NCBI GenBank assembly: GCA_049115495.1
Contig: JAGDZV010000011.1
Location: forward strand, 310,001-374,000
Reading direction: 5' to 3'
From: JACPUW01 sp049115495
GTDB lineage: Bacteria; Bacteroidota; Bacteroidia; CAILMK01; JACPUW01
Length of the DNA: 64,000 bases
Positions 8,752 through 16,206 of the stretch are shown in pieces. Each line of letters opens with the position of its first letter. The stretch's first letter is position 1. The position numbers and the translations under genes are program-made. A model generated the notes under the pieces. The model saw nothing but the letters and a program-made list of their open reading frames with translations. It did no database searches and had not been told where the DNA came from.

Positions 8752-9717
8752 ATGACTGAGTTAGAAGTTAAGGAGTTAGAAGAAATATTTTCTACTCCAT
8801 TAAAATATTATTATTACAGAGATAAATTTTTAATTGATAGGTTGATTAGGAAAAGAGCTTGTTCGAATGAATTGAAGGTACAAGACATTAAGGGTACTTT
8901 TACTGAGAAACTTTTACAAAAAGAATGGTTTGTCAATTCTTTTCTTGCAAAAAGTAATAAGCCAATTATTAGCGTCGAAGGCCTTGAACATTATTGGCCA
9001 GAAAATACTATTGAGTTTGAAATCAGCGTTTCAAGCTGGGGAGAAATACCAAAAAAGCACCGTAAGGATAAGTGGTTACAAACCAGCAGAAGTGGATACA
9101 ACCTTGTACTACAAGTTAATTTAAATCAAGAGCATCTCAAACTCTATAATTCTTGGCTTAAGCCTAAATGGCATGGCGAAGGGATCTTTAATTGTACTTG
9201 TCATCCGGTTTCTGAAAAAGACATAACACTAGGATGGATTAGACTTGATATAGACTTTGTAACAAGTGAAGTTTTAATTGAAGAAATTCAAACCGATTGG
9301 GTTAGAGAGGTAAATTCACTTGCTAAGAATCTAAAAGTGGCAAAGAATGAAAACATTCAAAAGATTCTAAGGAATGAAGGTATTCAAGGAAGCTTAGATG
9401 ATTTTTGGAAATATTTCAATTACCTAAAGCCGGTTTCAAAGATTTGGGATGAGTTATTCTTATCTGTAGCCATTTGGTTTTCAAAAATTGAACTCGGAAT
9501 TGATAATTTATGGATGCATACTTTCGAGTCATGTTTGTTGTTTAAAGATCAAATAGACTCTAAACCTCCAAAAAGCCTGTACAGTAAATTGCCAAAAAGA
9601 ATGGGCTTTGAGGTAACAGATAATTCTCCTGAATTCTTGAAAAATGAAGTTTATTTAAAGAGATACTTCAGAAAAGCAGAAAGAGAAAAGACTAGGTGGT
9701 ATAGGTATTATGAATAA
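8752..9717 (+). CDS. Orphan protein with an EIQTDW motif resembling phage polyvalent-protein domains
   Basis: This 321-residue cytoplasmic protein has no signal peptide or TM segment and begins with a Lys/Tyr/Phe-rich helical region. In the middle is ..VLIEEIQTDWVRE.. (about 178-190), later ..IWDELFLSVAIW.. and ..LWMHTFESC.., and near the end ..PPKSLYSKLPKRMGFEV... The order EIQ(S/T)DW, W-x-E-L, aromatic/Thr-Glu, then Tyr-x-x-LPK-x-x-GF is what I recall from domains of unknown function in large phage polyvalent proteins. I infer distant homology with modest confidence. Its 3' end sits on a strong terminator shared with the convergent lipoprotein gene. Base composition is more AT-rich than the flanking housekeeping genes, which is compatible with transfer. 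Confidence 0.7.
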   Translation: MTELEVKELEEIFSTPLKYYYYRDKFLIDRLIRKRACSNELKVQDIKGTFTEKLLQKEWFVNSFLAKSNKPIISVEGLEHYWPENTIEFEISVSSWGEIPKKHRKDKWLQTSRSGYNLVLQVNLNQEHLKLYNSWLKPKWHGEGIFNCTCHPVSEKDITLGWIRLDIDFVTSEVLIEEIQTDWVREVNSLAKNLKVAKNENIQKILRNEGIQGSLDDFWKYFNYLKPVSKIWDELFLSVAIWFSKIELGIDNLWMHTFESCLLFKDQIDSKPPKSLYSKLPKRMGFEVTDNSPEFLKNEVYLKRYFRKAEREKTRWYRYYE

Positions 9718-9719
9718 AA

Positions 9720-9748
9720 AAACCGTGAGAATTTGATTCTCACGGTTT
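9720..9748. terminator. Bidirectional terminator between convergent genes
   Basis: This is a perfect 13-bp stem (arm AAACCGTGAGAAT) with a 3-base loop. It has A-rich sequence on its left and A's after it on the plus strand, so it gives a U-tract best on the minus strand. It separates the plus-strand orphan ending at 9717 from the minus-strand lipoprotein ending at 9775. Confidence 0.8.
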
Positions 9749-9774
9749 CAAAAAAATAATGAAATAGTTTCTTA

Positions 9775-10368
9775 TTAAAAAGCAGGGTCAACTACTGCTG
9801 TTATAAATCCGCTAATATCTTTACTTCTATTTTTCGCGTTGAAAAAAGTAGCACTAAAATTCATATTCACTTTATGTTTTTTAGAGCCATTTAAAGGTGA
9901 GTACCGTGGTTCTATGCTCAATATTTCTACTTCGGCATTGGCGTTATTCTTACCGGTAGCACTTGGTAGGGTACTCCAAACTTTTCCTTTTTCGTCAACA
10001 AACTCAAAGTATATCTGTAAATCGTTTTCAGTTGAATTGGCGCTGTGTAAACCCTCTATTAATACATCTTTAGTTTTAAAGTGTCCTTCACCCCTGTAAA
10101 GGAATTTTACTTTAAAATCAATTGGCGCATGATCCCAACTTGATTTGCAACCGCTAATGAGCATTTTATTAAATCCTTCTACCTTCTTTCTTGCGAAAAA
10201 GTAGCCAATCTCATTTACTTCGTTGCCTTCTATGTTGTAATTAAAAGTTTCGCTTTTCAGTTTTAACTTAAGCATATTTCCATGCTCAAAGGCAAGCGTA
10301 TCTGAGTCGCTACTACAACTAGAAAAGAAGAAGACTGCTAGGGAGAATATTGCAAAATATATCTTCAT
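9775..10368 (-). CDS. Secreted lipoprotein of unknown function
   Basis: I place the start at the ATG ending at 10368, eight codons inside the longest frame, because this gives a clean lipoprotein signal peptide (MKIYFAIFSLAVFFFSSC, then SSDSD). The mature part, about 180 residues, is predicted beta-rich. It contains ..KSETFNYNIEGNEVNEIGYFFARKK.., ..FLYRGEGHFKTKDVLIEG.. and ..NMNFSATFFNAKN... It resembles the many small Bacteroidota surface lipoproteins with an Ig-like or jelly-roll fold, but I cannot name a family. It appears to be a single-gene unit, with its terminator at 9720-9748. Confidence 0.75.
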   Translation of the reverse strand: MKIYFAIFSLAVFFFSSCSSDSDTLAFEHGNMLKLKLKSETFNYNIEGNEVNEIGYFFARKKVEGFNKMLISGCKSSWDHAPIDFKVKFLYRGEGHFKTKDVLIEGLHSANSTENDLQIYFEFVDEKGKVWSTLPSATGKNNANAEVEILSIEPRYSPLNGSKKHKVNMNFSATFFNAKNRSKDISGFITAVVDPAF

Positions 10369-10757
10369 GGTTTTCAGTTTTTGTAAGAACAAAGCACGGA
10401 ATATTTGAAACCGTATTGAAAAGTTTGGTCTAAGCTTAAAAGAGTTTTGCTAAATGTCAATTTTAGCGGGCGCAGTGAGCTTTTATACTTTTTGATATTT
10501 TTAAAAGCACGGGTAGAAAAGGTGTTAATCGATGAAAAAACGTTATTCATCGATGGGGTGCCAAATATTTTCTTTTGTTCGTTCAAGTTTTCGATTGTTC
10601 GCTCCATGTATTTACCAAAAGAGTGCCGAAGTGATAAATGTTACGAAAACCGTCTATTTTGTTCTGAAATGACCAAATAAGTTCAAATTCCTGCCTTTTA
10701 AAAATCTCAAAATGGGAATAGGTATTCAATTGTGGATAATTGCTGGTCTTGCTAATT
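10369..10757. other. 389-bp intergenic stretch without a supported gene
   Basis: Two short frames overlap on opposite strands here (minus 10374-10607, plus 10447-10680). Both are Ser/Lys/Phe-rich with no signal peptide or motif, and I do not call either. The stretch must contain the promoter of the lipoprotein to its left. I see no clear TAnnTTTG box or strong hairpin. Confidence 0.4.
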
Positions 10758-11486
10758 TTAAAATCCTATGGCAATCCTTCCTTCAACCCTGTTAAACTGT
10801 CGGTATTCCCAAAAAGGCTCTTCAAGCCAGGTTTGAAAATAGTAACTACTCGCAAATTGTGTTTTATATCCAAGAGAGAAATTGAAATGATAGTTTCTTC
10901 TAGTATTAAACTTGAATCCTCCACCAAGAAACATTAAAAATCCGCCATAGTGATCTTCATCATTATTCCAGCTACTTGAAATGTTGGCAGCGTAACCCAA
11001 ATCAACTACGTAGAATGGTGTAGTCGTTTTTTGCGTTAAGTCTCCAGTTGCTCTTGTAAAAAACGGAAGCATGGTTGCTTCATTTCCGTAATAGTCTATT
11101 CCTGTACCCAATCCAACTTTCACTAAACTTTTAAATTGATATCCTAAAATTCCATTTAATGTTACTCCACCCGTGGGCCAACCCCATTGGTCAATACCAT
11201 AAGGAATTCCAAAACTTATTTCGGTAAACCAACCATCTTGCTGCAATGTTATTGGTCCTTTAAAGTTAACTCTTTTGTATTCTTCTTTGGCTGTTTTTAA
11301 AACTTCGTTGGCGTCATAGCTAAAAATTGACCCACCAATAATCTCGATTTTTACGATGCTGTCGTTTTGAAGGAGTGTTCCTTTTAATATACTTCCATTT
11401 TTTAGATAGACAACGTCTTGTTGGAGTTGTGCGCTTGATAAAAATGCTACAAAGCATAAAACAATTGAGAGGAAAAATTTGAGCAT
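10758..11486 (-). CDS. Secreted, probably outer-membrane beta-barrel protein
   Basis: Start taken at the ATG ending at 11486 (MLKFFLSIVLCFVAFLSSAQ), two codons inside the longest frame; it gives a standard signal peptide ending in A-Q. The mature N-terminus carries ..DVVYLKNGSILKGTLLQNDS.. followed by ..IEIIGGSIFSYDANEVLK.., a short beta module common at the start of Bacteroidota outer-membrane proteins. The rest alternates aromatic and small residues in strands (..GYQFKSLVKVGLGTGIDYYG.., ..YHFNFSLGYKTQF..) and ends ..NRVEGRIAIGF, a terminal Phe typical of BAM-inserted barrels. At about 242 residues an 8-stranded barrel is plausible. Substrate or role is unknown. Confidence 0.75.
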   Translation of the reverse strand: MLKFFLSIVLCFVAFLSSAQLQQDVVYLKNGSILKGTLLQNDSIVKIEIIGGSIFSYDANEVLKTAKEEYKRVNFKGPITLQQDGWFTEISFGIPYGIDQWGWPTGGVTLNGILGYQFKSLVKVGLGTGIDYYGNEATMLPFFTRATGDLTQKTTTPFYVVDLGYAANISSSWNNDEDHYGGFLMFLGGGFKFNTRRNYHFNFSLGYKTQFASSYYFQTWLEEPFWEYRQFNRVEGRIAIGF

Positions 11487-11584
11487 GTGCATATTTTCAA
11501 AAGAACGAATTTACCCATTAAATTTTGGCTCGTGCAACCTAATTTAGCAGCATACGTTTTCTACCTTACTACGATTAAAGCATT

Positions 11585-12889
11585 ATGAAACGAAGTACTA
11601 TTTTACAGTTGGGGGCAATCATTTTTCTAGGCTTTTTTACATCATCATGTATTCAAGATTCTTGTAACTCTACAAAGCTTTACAGGCTTTATACACCAGT
11701 GTATGAAACCATGGATAACATTAGAGGAATGGTTGAAATGCAAGAAGCCCAAGAAATGGAAGATCCAGGTAAAATATATGTATATGGCGATTACATGTTT
11801 ATGAATGAAAAGGGCAAGGGAATTCATTTAATAAATGTTTCAGACAAGGCAAATCCTGTAACCGAGTCTTTTATAAAGATTCCTGGCAATGTAGATATGG
11901 CCGTGCAAGGCACTTATTTGTACGCTGATAATTTTATTGATCTTGTAGTGTTTGACCTTTCCGATTTAAGCAATATAAAAGAAGTAGGCAGAGAGTTAAA
12001 TGTATTTCCAGAAAATGTTTCTGTACACGAACGAGCAGGACATTGGCTGGTTGACAAAACACAAGGTGTTGCAATTGATTGGGAAGTAGAAGAAATAGAA
12101 GTTGACTGTGATTCAGATAATAGCTCATTTCTAAGAGGAGGTGTTGTTTTCGCTGAAGATGCTTCAGTTGGAAACAGCGGACAAAGTGATAATGGAGGAG
12201 GAGCTTCAGGAGCCGGAGGTTCTATGGCGCGCTTTACTTTAATGTCAAACCATCTTTATGTAATTGACGATTCAGGTATAATGCACTTATTTGATCTCAA
12301 TAACCCTACAGATCCCACAAAAGCTGGCCATGTTGATATTGCTTGGAATATAGAAACCATTTTCCCTTTTTATAGAGGTGAGTATCAATACTTATTTATT
12401 GGAGCGCAGGACGGGATGTATATATATGACAATAATACTCCAACCGCTCCTTTTCAAATGAGCAAGTTTGTACATGTAAATAGTTGTGACCCAGTAGTTG
12501 CTCACGATACAGTTGCCTTTGTTACTTTAAGAAATGGTACTGAATGCGAAGGCTTTTCAAATGAGCTTCAATTGATAGATATTAGAGACCTTAACAAGCC
12601 TGAGCTAATAAGCACTTATGACCTTCATAACCCGCATGGCTTGGGTTATGACAATGGCCTTTTATTTATTTGCGATGCTAATGAAGGGCTTAAGGTTTAT
12701 GATATTAGCCAAAGCCTCGAAAAAGTAGATGACAATCTAATTGAACATTTTACTGGTTTTTTCGCCTATGATGTAATTCCATTTAAGGGTACACTTTACT
12801 TATCTACTGACAAAGGCTTGTACTTAGTTGATTATACCGATAAAGGTGACATAACCATTAAAAGTAAAATGCTAACCGGTAATTTATAG
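11585..12889 (+). CDS. LVIVD-repeat lipoprotein
   Basis: This 434-residue protein has a lipoprotein signal peptide (..IIFLGFFTSSC, Cys22). The mature part is a series of repeats with the LVIVD-type pattern (..GIHLINVSDKANP.., ..LVVFDLSDLSNI.., ..MHLFDLNNPTDP.., ..LQLIDIRDLNKPE.., ..LKVYDISQSL..), predicted to form a beta-propeller on the cell surface. A low-complexity Gly/Ser insert lies at about residues 193-212. Such proteins are common in Bacteroidota and usually have no assigned substrate. The gene is convergent with the DUF72 gene, only 10 bp between stops. Confidence 0.85.
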   Translation: MKRSTILQLGAIIFLGFFTSSCIQDSCNSTKLYRLYTPVYETMDNIRGMVEMQEAQEMEDPGKIYVYGDYMFMNEKGKGIHLINVSDKANPVTESFIKIPGNVDMAVQGTYLYADNFIDLVVFDLSDLSNIKEVGRELNVFPENVSVHERAGHWLVDKTQGVAIDWEVEEIEVDCDSDNSSFLRGGVVFAEDASVGNSGQSDNGGGASGAGGSMARFTLMSNHLYVIDDSGIMHLFDLNNPTDPTKAGHVDIAWNIETIFPFYRGEYQYLFIGAQDGMYIYDNNTPTAPFQMSKFVHVNSCDPVVAHDTVAFVTLRNGTECEGFSNELQLIDIRDLNKPELISTYDLHNPHGLGYDNGLLFICDANEGLKVYDISQSLEKVDDNLIEHFTGFFAYDVIPFKGTLYLSTDKGLYLVDYTDKGDITIKSKMLTGNL

Positions 12890-12899
12890 CAAACTTAAC

Positions 12900-13763
12900 T
12901 TACCTAAATTGAGCTCTTTCGCCCAGTTCGCCTAACAATGATTCTTTAAAACTTGTAAGAAGTTCTGGAAATAAATACTTGTTTGGTGCCTGATGGGTAG
13001 CAAAGAAGTAGATATTATTTACCCCAGATTCAACATATGACTTACATTTTTTAGCCCATTCGTTTAAGGCTAGCACATTAGTCTGTGGGTTGTCAAAGGC
13101 ATGAAAATGAATAACAAGATCAGTATTTGTAAGTAAGAGGTTTGTTTTATGATGAGACTTATTATCAACCAAAACGCTAGCAATATTTAATTCAGCTAGT
13201 GCTTTATGCAAAGTTTCATGGCGAAATACTTCTTGGTTTCTAAAACTAACGGCAAGCGGAAATTCGTTAGGTATGCTGCTTAAGAGTTCCAGTGCACCAT
13301 CAATTCTCTTTAGGCCTATAGCTGAAGGAAAATTGAAATAAAGAAAAGCCAACTTTTCATTTAATATAGCCAGCCTATTTAGTGTTGAATCCAAATCTTT
13401 TAAGACTGCATCGTTACCAAAATCTTTTGAATGAGATAAATATTGGGGGGCGAGTACAGAAAACTTAAATGATTTTGGCGTAGCACTTATCCATTTATTA
13501 AGTTCATTTGCCTGTGGCAAAGCAAAACGTGTAGAAGTTGCCAAAACGCTATTAAACTTTGTAGCATACTGTCTTAGGAAGTCCATCTTTTTAGTTCGTG
13601 GCGGATATACTTTGCCTATAAAAGTTTTGTCGTTCCAACCATGATGGCCCATGAATATATTTACCTTGGCAGACGCTGCACCAGGCAAGAATCTAAGATG
13701 TCCTACATTTATTTTAGAATGCAAGAATTCTTGCTCACCCAATGATGCATTCATTAAATCCAT
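12900..13763 (-). CDS. DUF72 family protein
   Basis: This 287-residue protein has the TIM-barrel-like DUF72 pattern. It contains ..IFMGHHGWNDKTFIGKVYP.., in place of the usual GTSGW..FYP block, then ..FLRQYATKFNSVLATSTRF.., corresponding to the FN-x-VE-x-N-x-(S/T)F block, then ..FKFSVLAPQYLSHSKDF... The variant first block (MGHHGW) differs from the common GTSGW. The family (YecE-like) is widespread and has no firmly established activity. It starts 28 bp after the stop of the XRE/S24 repressor gene in the same direction, so the two may be co-transcribed. Confidence 0.8.
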   Translation of the reverse strand: MDLMNASLGEQEFLHSKINVGHLRFLPGAASAKVNIFMGHHGWNDKTFIGKVYPPRTKKMDFLRQYATKFNSVLATSTRFALPQANELNKWISATPKSFKFSVLAPQYLSHSKDFGNDAVLKDLDSTLNRLAILNEKLAFLYFNFPSAIGLKRIDGALELLSSIPNEFPLAVSFRNQEVFRHETLHKALAELNIASVLVDNKSHHKTNLLLTNTDLVIHFHAFDNPQTNVLALNEWAKKCKSYVESGVNNIYFFATHQAPNKYLFPELLTSFKESLLGELGERAQFR

Positions 13764-13790
13764 ACGTTTATCCTTTAGTAATCGAAGCGT

Positions 13791-14579
13791 TTAGGAGCGC
13801 ATTTTTAATGATTTTAAGTCAGCTTTGATTTCACTTAAAGAATCATTAATGTGTTGCAAGTTAACCATTTGGCTCTTACCACTAGGAATTGAAAATGAAA
13901 TAACACCTAACGCCTTCCATACTTCAAGTATTTCGTTACCTAAAACTTTATATGGTTCAAATAGCTGATTATCAGAAATTAGAATTAGCTCTTGATTGTC
14001 AGTTAGTTTGTTTATTACGCGTTTGTAAACAACACCTTCATTTTTTGTAATAACAATGTGGCACTGATGGTCTTGAATAGTGCTCCAGTTTTGAATATAC
14101 TCAGCAATTATGTAACTGCCCGATGCAATGGGATGCATACTGTCGCCTTCTATTTGAAAAATGCGATAAGTCCTATTTTGCGATAGTTCTTGAAAAGGAA
14201 GCTTAAATTGAGGCAAACTTTCTACAAAATCAGGATCACCGTAGCCAGCCATGTATCCAGCTGATGCTTTAACGGGTACAACAGTAACATTTTCTACTCC
14301 GGTTTCCTTTGAAATGGTAACAGGAAGTATACGTAGGTTTTGACCAGTTAAATCAAACTTTGGCTTGCTTAAGCTATCTAATTTTAACTCTACAAGTTCG
14401 TGTATGTTAAATCCAAAATATTTGGCTATGTGTCTTAGCGTATTTAGTTTGGGTTCTGCTTTAGCTTCTTCATATGTGCCAATTACAGCTCTTTTTACTC
14501 CAACCTTCTCTGCCAGCAGAGCCTGGGTAAGATTTGCCTTTTTTCTTAGAAAGCGAATATTTTGAGACAGGTAACTCAT
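13791..14579 (-). CDS. XRE-type repressor with S24 (LexA-like) peptidase domain
   Basis: This 262-residue protein has an N-terminal helix-turn-helix (about 6-62, ..LTQALLAEKVGVKRAVIGTYE..) and a C-terminal S24 domain. The presumptive Ser147 nucleophile lies in ..IEGDSMHPIASGSYI.. and the general base Lys186 in ..GVVYKRVINK.., both where LexA/CI-type autopeptidases carry them. An Ala-Gly pair (107-108, ..ASAGYMAGYG..) in the linker is a possible cleavage site. This plan fits a repressor that inactivates itself when bound to RecA filaments, or one that has merely kept the fold. Targets are unknown; the co-directional DUF72 gene downstream is one candidate. A terminator separates it from secG. 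Confidence 0.85.
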   Translation of the reverse strand: MSYLSQNIRFLRKKANLTQALLAEKVGVKRAVIGTYEEAKAEPKLNTLRHIAKYFGFNIHELVELKLDSLSKPKFDLTGQNLRILPVTISKETGVENVTVVPVKASAGYMAGYGDPDFVESLPQFKLPFQELSQNRTYRIFQIEGDSMHPIASGSYIIAEYIQNWSTIQDHQCHIVITKNEGVVYKRVINKLTDNQELILISDNQLFEPYKVLGNEILEVWKALGVISFSIPSGKSQMVNLQHINDSLSEIKADLKSLKMRS

Positions 14580-14592
14580 TGCTTCAAAAATA

Positions 14593-14618
14593 AAATAGGG
14601 GCTATTAAGCCCCTATTT
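14593..14618 (-). terminator. Terminator downstream of secG
   Basis: This is a perfect 11-bp stem (arm AAATAGGGGCT, loop ATTA) followed on the minus strand by a T-rich run. It ends the miaB-to-secG operon just before the repressor gene. Confidence 0.8.
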
Positions 14619-14639
14619 CAATATTCTTTAATTTGTTTA

Positions 14640-14990
14640 TTAGTTGGTAGAGTCAGTAGTTCCATTAAATGGTACTGCTCCTTCGGGCATTTCGTCTATA
14701 GTTGGTTCATCAATTGGCAAATTCGTACCTCCTTCAAGTCCTGGACCCACCTCACCTTGCTGAGGTTTGGTAATAAATGAACTTAAAACAACTAATACAA
14801 CAACCGCAATTCCAAGAACCCATGTCGCCTTTTCAATTACATCAACACTTTGCTTAGCACCAATGATGTTTGTTACACTGCTGCCTCCAAATTGGCTTGA
14901 AATGCCACCGCCTTTTGGGTTTTGAACTAGTATTACTACCCAAAGAAGTAGGGCTGCAACAATGATGATAATTATAAGTGTAGTAAGCAT
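14640..14990 (-). CDS. secG: Preprotein translocase subunit SecG
   Basis: This 116-residue protein has two TM segments (about 2-23 and 56-75) around a conserved Gly-rich cytoplasmic loop (..VILVQNPKGGGISSQFGG..), the SecG signature. The C-terminal 35 residues are an acidic tail rich in Glu, Pro and Gly, longer than in E. coli but common in Bacteroidota. SecG is the accessory subunit of the SecYEG channel. It is the last gene of the miaB/sigma-54/lptE/TPR/secG cluster (1 bp after the TPR gene) and is followed by a strong terminator. Confidence 0.92.
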   Translation of the reverse strand: MLTTLIIIIIVAALLLWVVILVQNPKGGGISSQFGGSSVTNIIGAKQSVDVIEKATWVLGIAVVVLVVLSSFITKPQQGEVGPGLEGGTNLPIDEPTIDEMPEGAVPFNGTTDSTN

Positions 14991-14991
14991 T

Positions 14992-15708
14992 TTATTCTAT
15001 TTTAGACTTAATTTCTGAAATTGAGCGGGCAAAAATGGACTTTTTTTCCGGTTCAAGCAACATTAGCTTTTCATAAAGTTCAATTGCTTGGTCATATTTT
15101 CCTTGTTTTACATAAATCTTGGCAAGTGTTTCACTAACAAGGTCGTTTGGCACCTTTAATGAATCATCATCAGGCCTTGTTTTTAAAATCACCGAAGGCT
15201 TTTTTCGCTCTCTAGATTTGCTTAAAAAACCATCAATTAACTCAGTAGTTCTGTTTGGTTTTGTAGGGGCTATATCTGTTGTTTTAAATTCACTTTCGAG
15301 ATTGTATGCGGCAGTGGGTTCATATTCAATTAAGTCTTCATCAGAAATAATTGGATCTTCCTCTTTTGCTTTTTCTACTTTGCCACTAATTTTAAATTTA
15401 AAACCAGGAATAGCTAGCTCATTGGTTTCAACATCGTTTGTAGAAACAAGAGTAAGTTCCTTAGCGGATTTATTATTTAGTTCTTTAAGGTTGTAAAGAA
15501 GGGTTCTGTTGTAGGTTAATAAAGCAAGTTTAGGTAATACACTTTCGGTTTGTATGCCACCTACAGCTAAATGGTGCTTGTATAATGAGAATTTGGCTTG
15601 TTGAAAGTAGGGATAATGCTCAGAAAGGTTTTGGAATAACTTCAGCTCTTCATCGCTCAACACATTTTTGTCAAGGGCATTATTGAATGTTGTTTTTGCG
15701 TTGGTCAT
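14992..15708 (-). CDS. TPR-containing protein of the lptE-secG cluster
   Basis: This 238-residue protein is probably cytoplasmic. The N-terminal third is helical (..QNLSEHYPYFQQAKFSLYKHHL..), the middle is charged and probably disordered (100-170), and the C-terminus has a single good TPR (..ETLAKIYVKQGKYDQAIELYEKL..). Its ATG overlaps the TAA of lptE (TAATG), which indicates translational coupling. It is a characteristic but unnamed member of this cluster in Flavobacteriia. Function is unknown; the context suggests envelope biogenesis. Confidence 0.8.
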   Translation of the reverse strand: MTNAKTTFNNALDKNVLSDEELKLFQNLSEHYPYFQQAKFSLYKHHLAVGGIQTESVLPKLALLTYNRTLLYNLKELNNKSAKELTLVSTNDVETNELAIPGFKFKISGKVEKAKEEDPIISDEDLIEYEPTAAYNLESEFKTTDIAPTKPNRTTELIDGFLSKSRERKKPSVILKTRPDDDSLKVPNDLVSETLAKIYVKQGKYDQAIELYEKLMLLEPEKKSIFARSISEIKSKIE

Positions 15709-16205
15709 TACCAGTTGTTAATGGTGGCATTATAAATATCTACCACTATTTTTTCAGTTATTTCGGTAATTAAATCATCTTCTACTTCGCTTAATTCTCT
15801 ACTACTCTCAAAGTCTTCAAATTGTGTAAAGTCTTTTTCAAAACTCTTTTTGTCGTTAATTGAATTCTCGAAAACTACCCTTACGGTAATCTCAAGTCTT
15901 GTTCTTGCTGGTTGATCGTTTTGAACCGCCAAAAACGTGGTTCTATACTTGCTAATGTATCCACTAAGGTCCCAGTCGCCATTGTTCTTTTTAACCACTA
16001 AAGGAGATTCTGAGCGGTATTTATCTTTTAACGCCTGTGTGAAAACTTGCGATAATTCAGGTACTACAATTGGTGCTTTGTTATCAAAAAAATGAATGGC
16101 AATTGATTCTGCTCCATCGGTTTGAAAATCATTGAACCTGTAAATACCACAATTTGAAAACAATATGGTAGAAACCGAAAGTAGTATGAGTAGAACCTTA
16201 TTCAT
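15708..16205 (-). CDS. lptE: LptE-like LPS-assembly lipoprotein
   Basis: This 165-residue protein has a lipoprotein signal peptide (..STILFSNCGIYRF, Cys19) immediately followed by the GIYRFN start typical of Bacteroidota LptE-like proteins. The conserved blocks ..PELSQVFTQALKDKY.., ..WDLSGYISKYRTTFLA.. and ..ITVRVVFENS.. follow. LptE plugs the LptD barrel and helps insert lipopolysaccharide in the outer membrane. Its start lies 1 bp after the sigma-54 activator gene, and its stop overlaps the next start (TAATG). Similarity to the proteobacterial protein is low, as is normal for this phylum. Confidence 0.85.
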   Translation of the reverse strand: MNKVLLILLSVSTILFSNCGIYRFNDFQTDGAESIAIHFFDNKAPIVVPELSQVFTQALKDKYRSESPLVVKKNNGDWDLSGYISKYRTTFLAVQNDQPARTRLEITVRVVFENSINDKKSFEKDFTQFEDFESSRELSEVEDDLITEITEKIVVDIYNATINNW

Positions 16206-16206
16206 G

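Noticed and set aside
10374..10680. Two overlapping short frames of 77 codons on opposite strands in the gap at 10.4-10.7 kb
   Set aside because: They overlap each other, lack a signal peptide, motif or ribosome-binding context, and have low-complexity Ser/Lys/Phe composition. Neither could be supported.
12110..12240. Gly/Ser-rich segment in the LVIVD protein as a frameshift or inserted repeat
   Set aside because: The frame continues cleanly on both sides with LVIVD repeats; it is simply a low-complexity loop.
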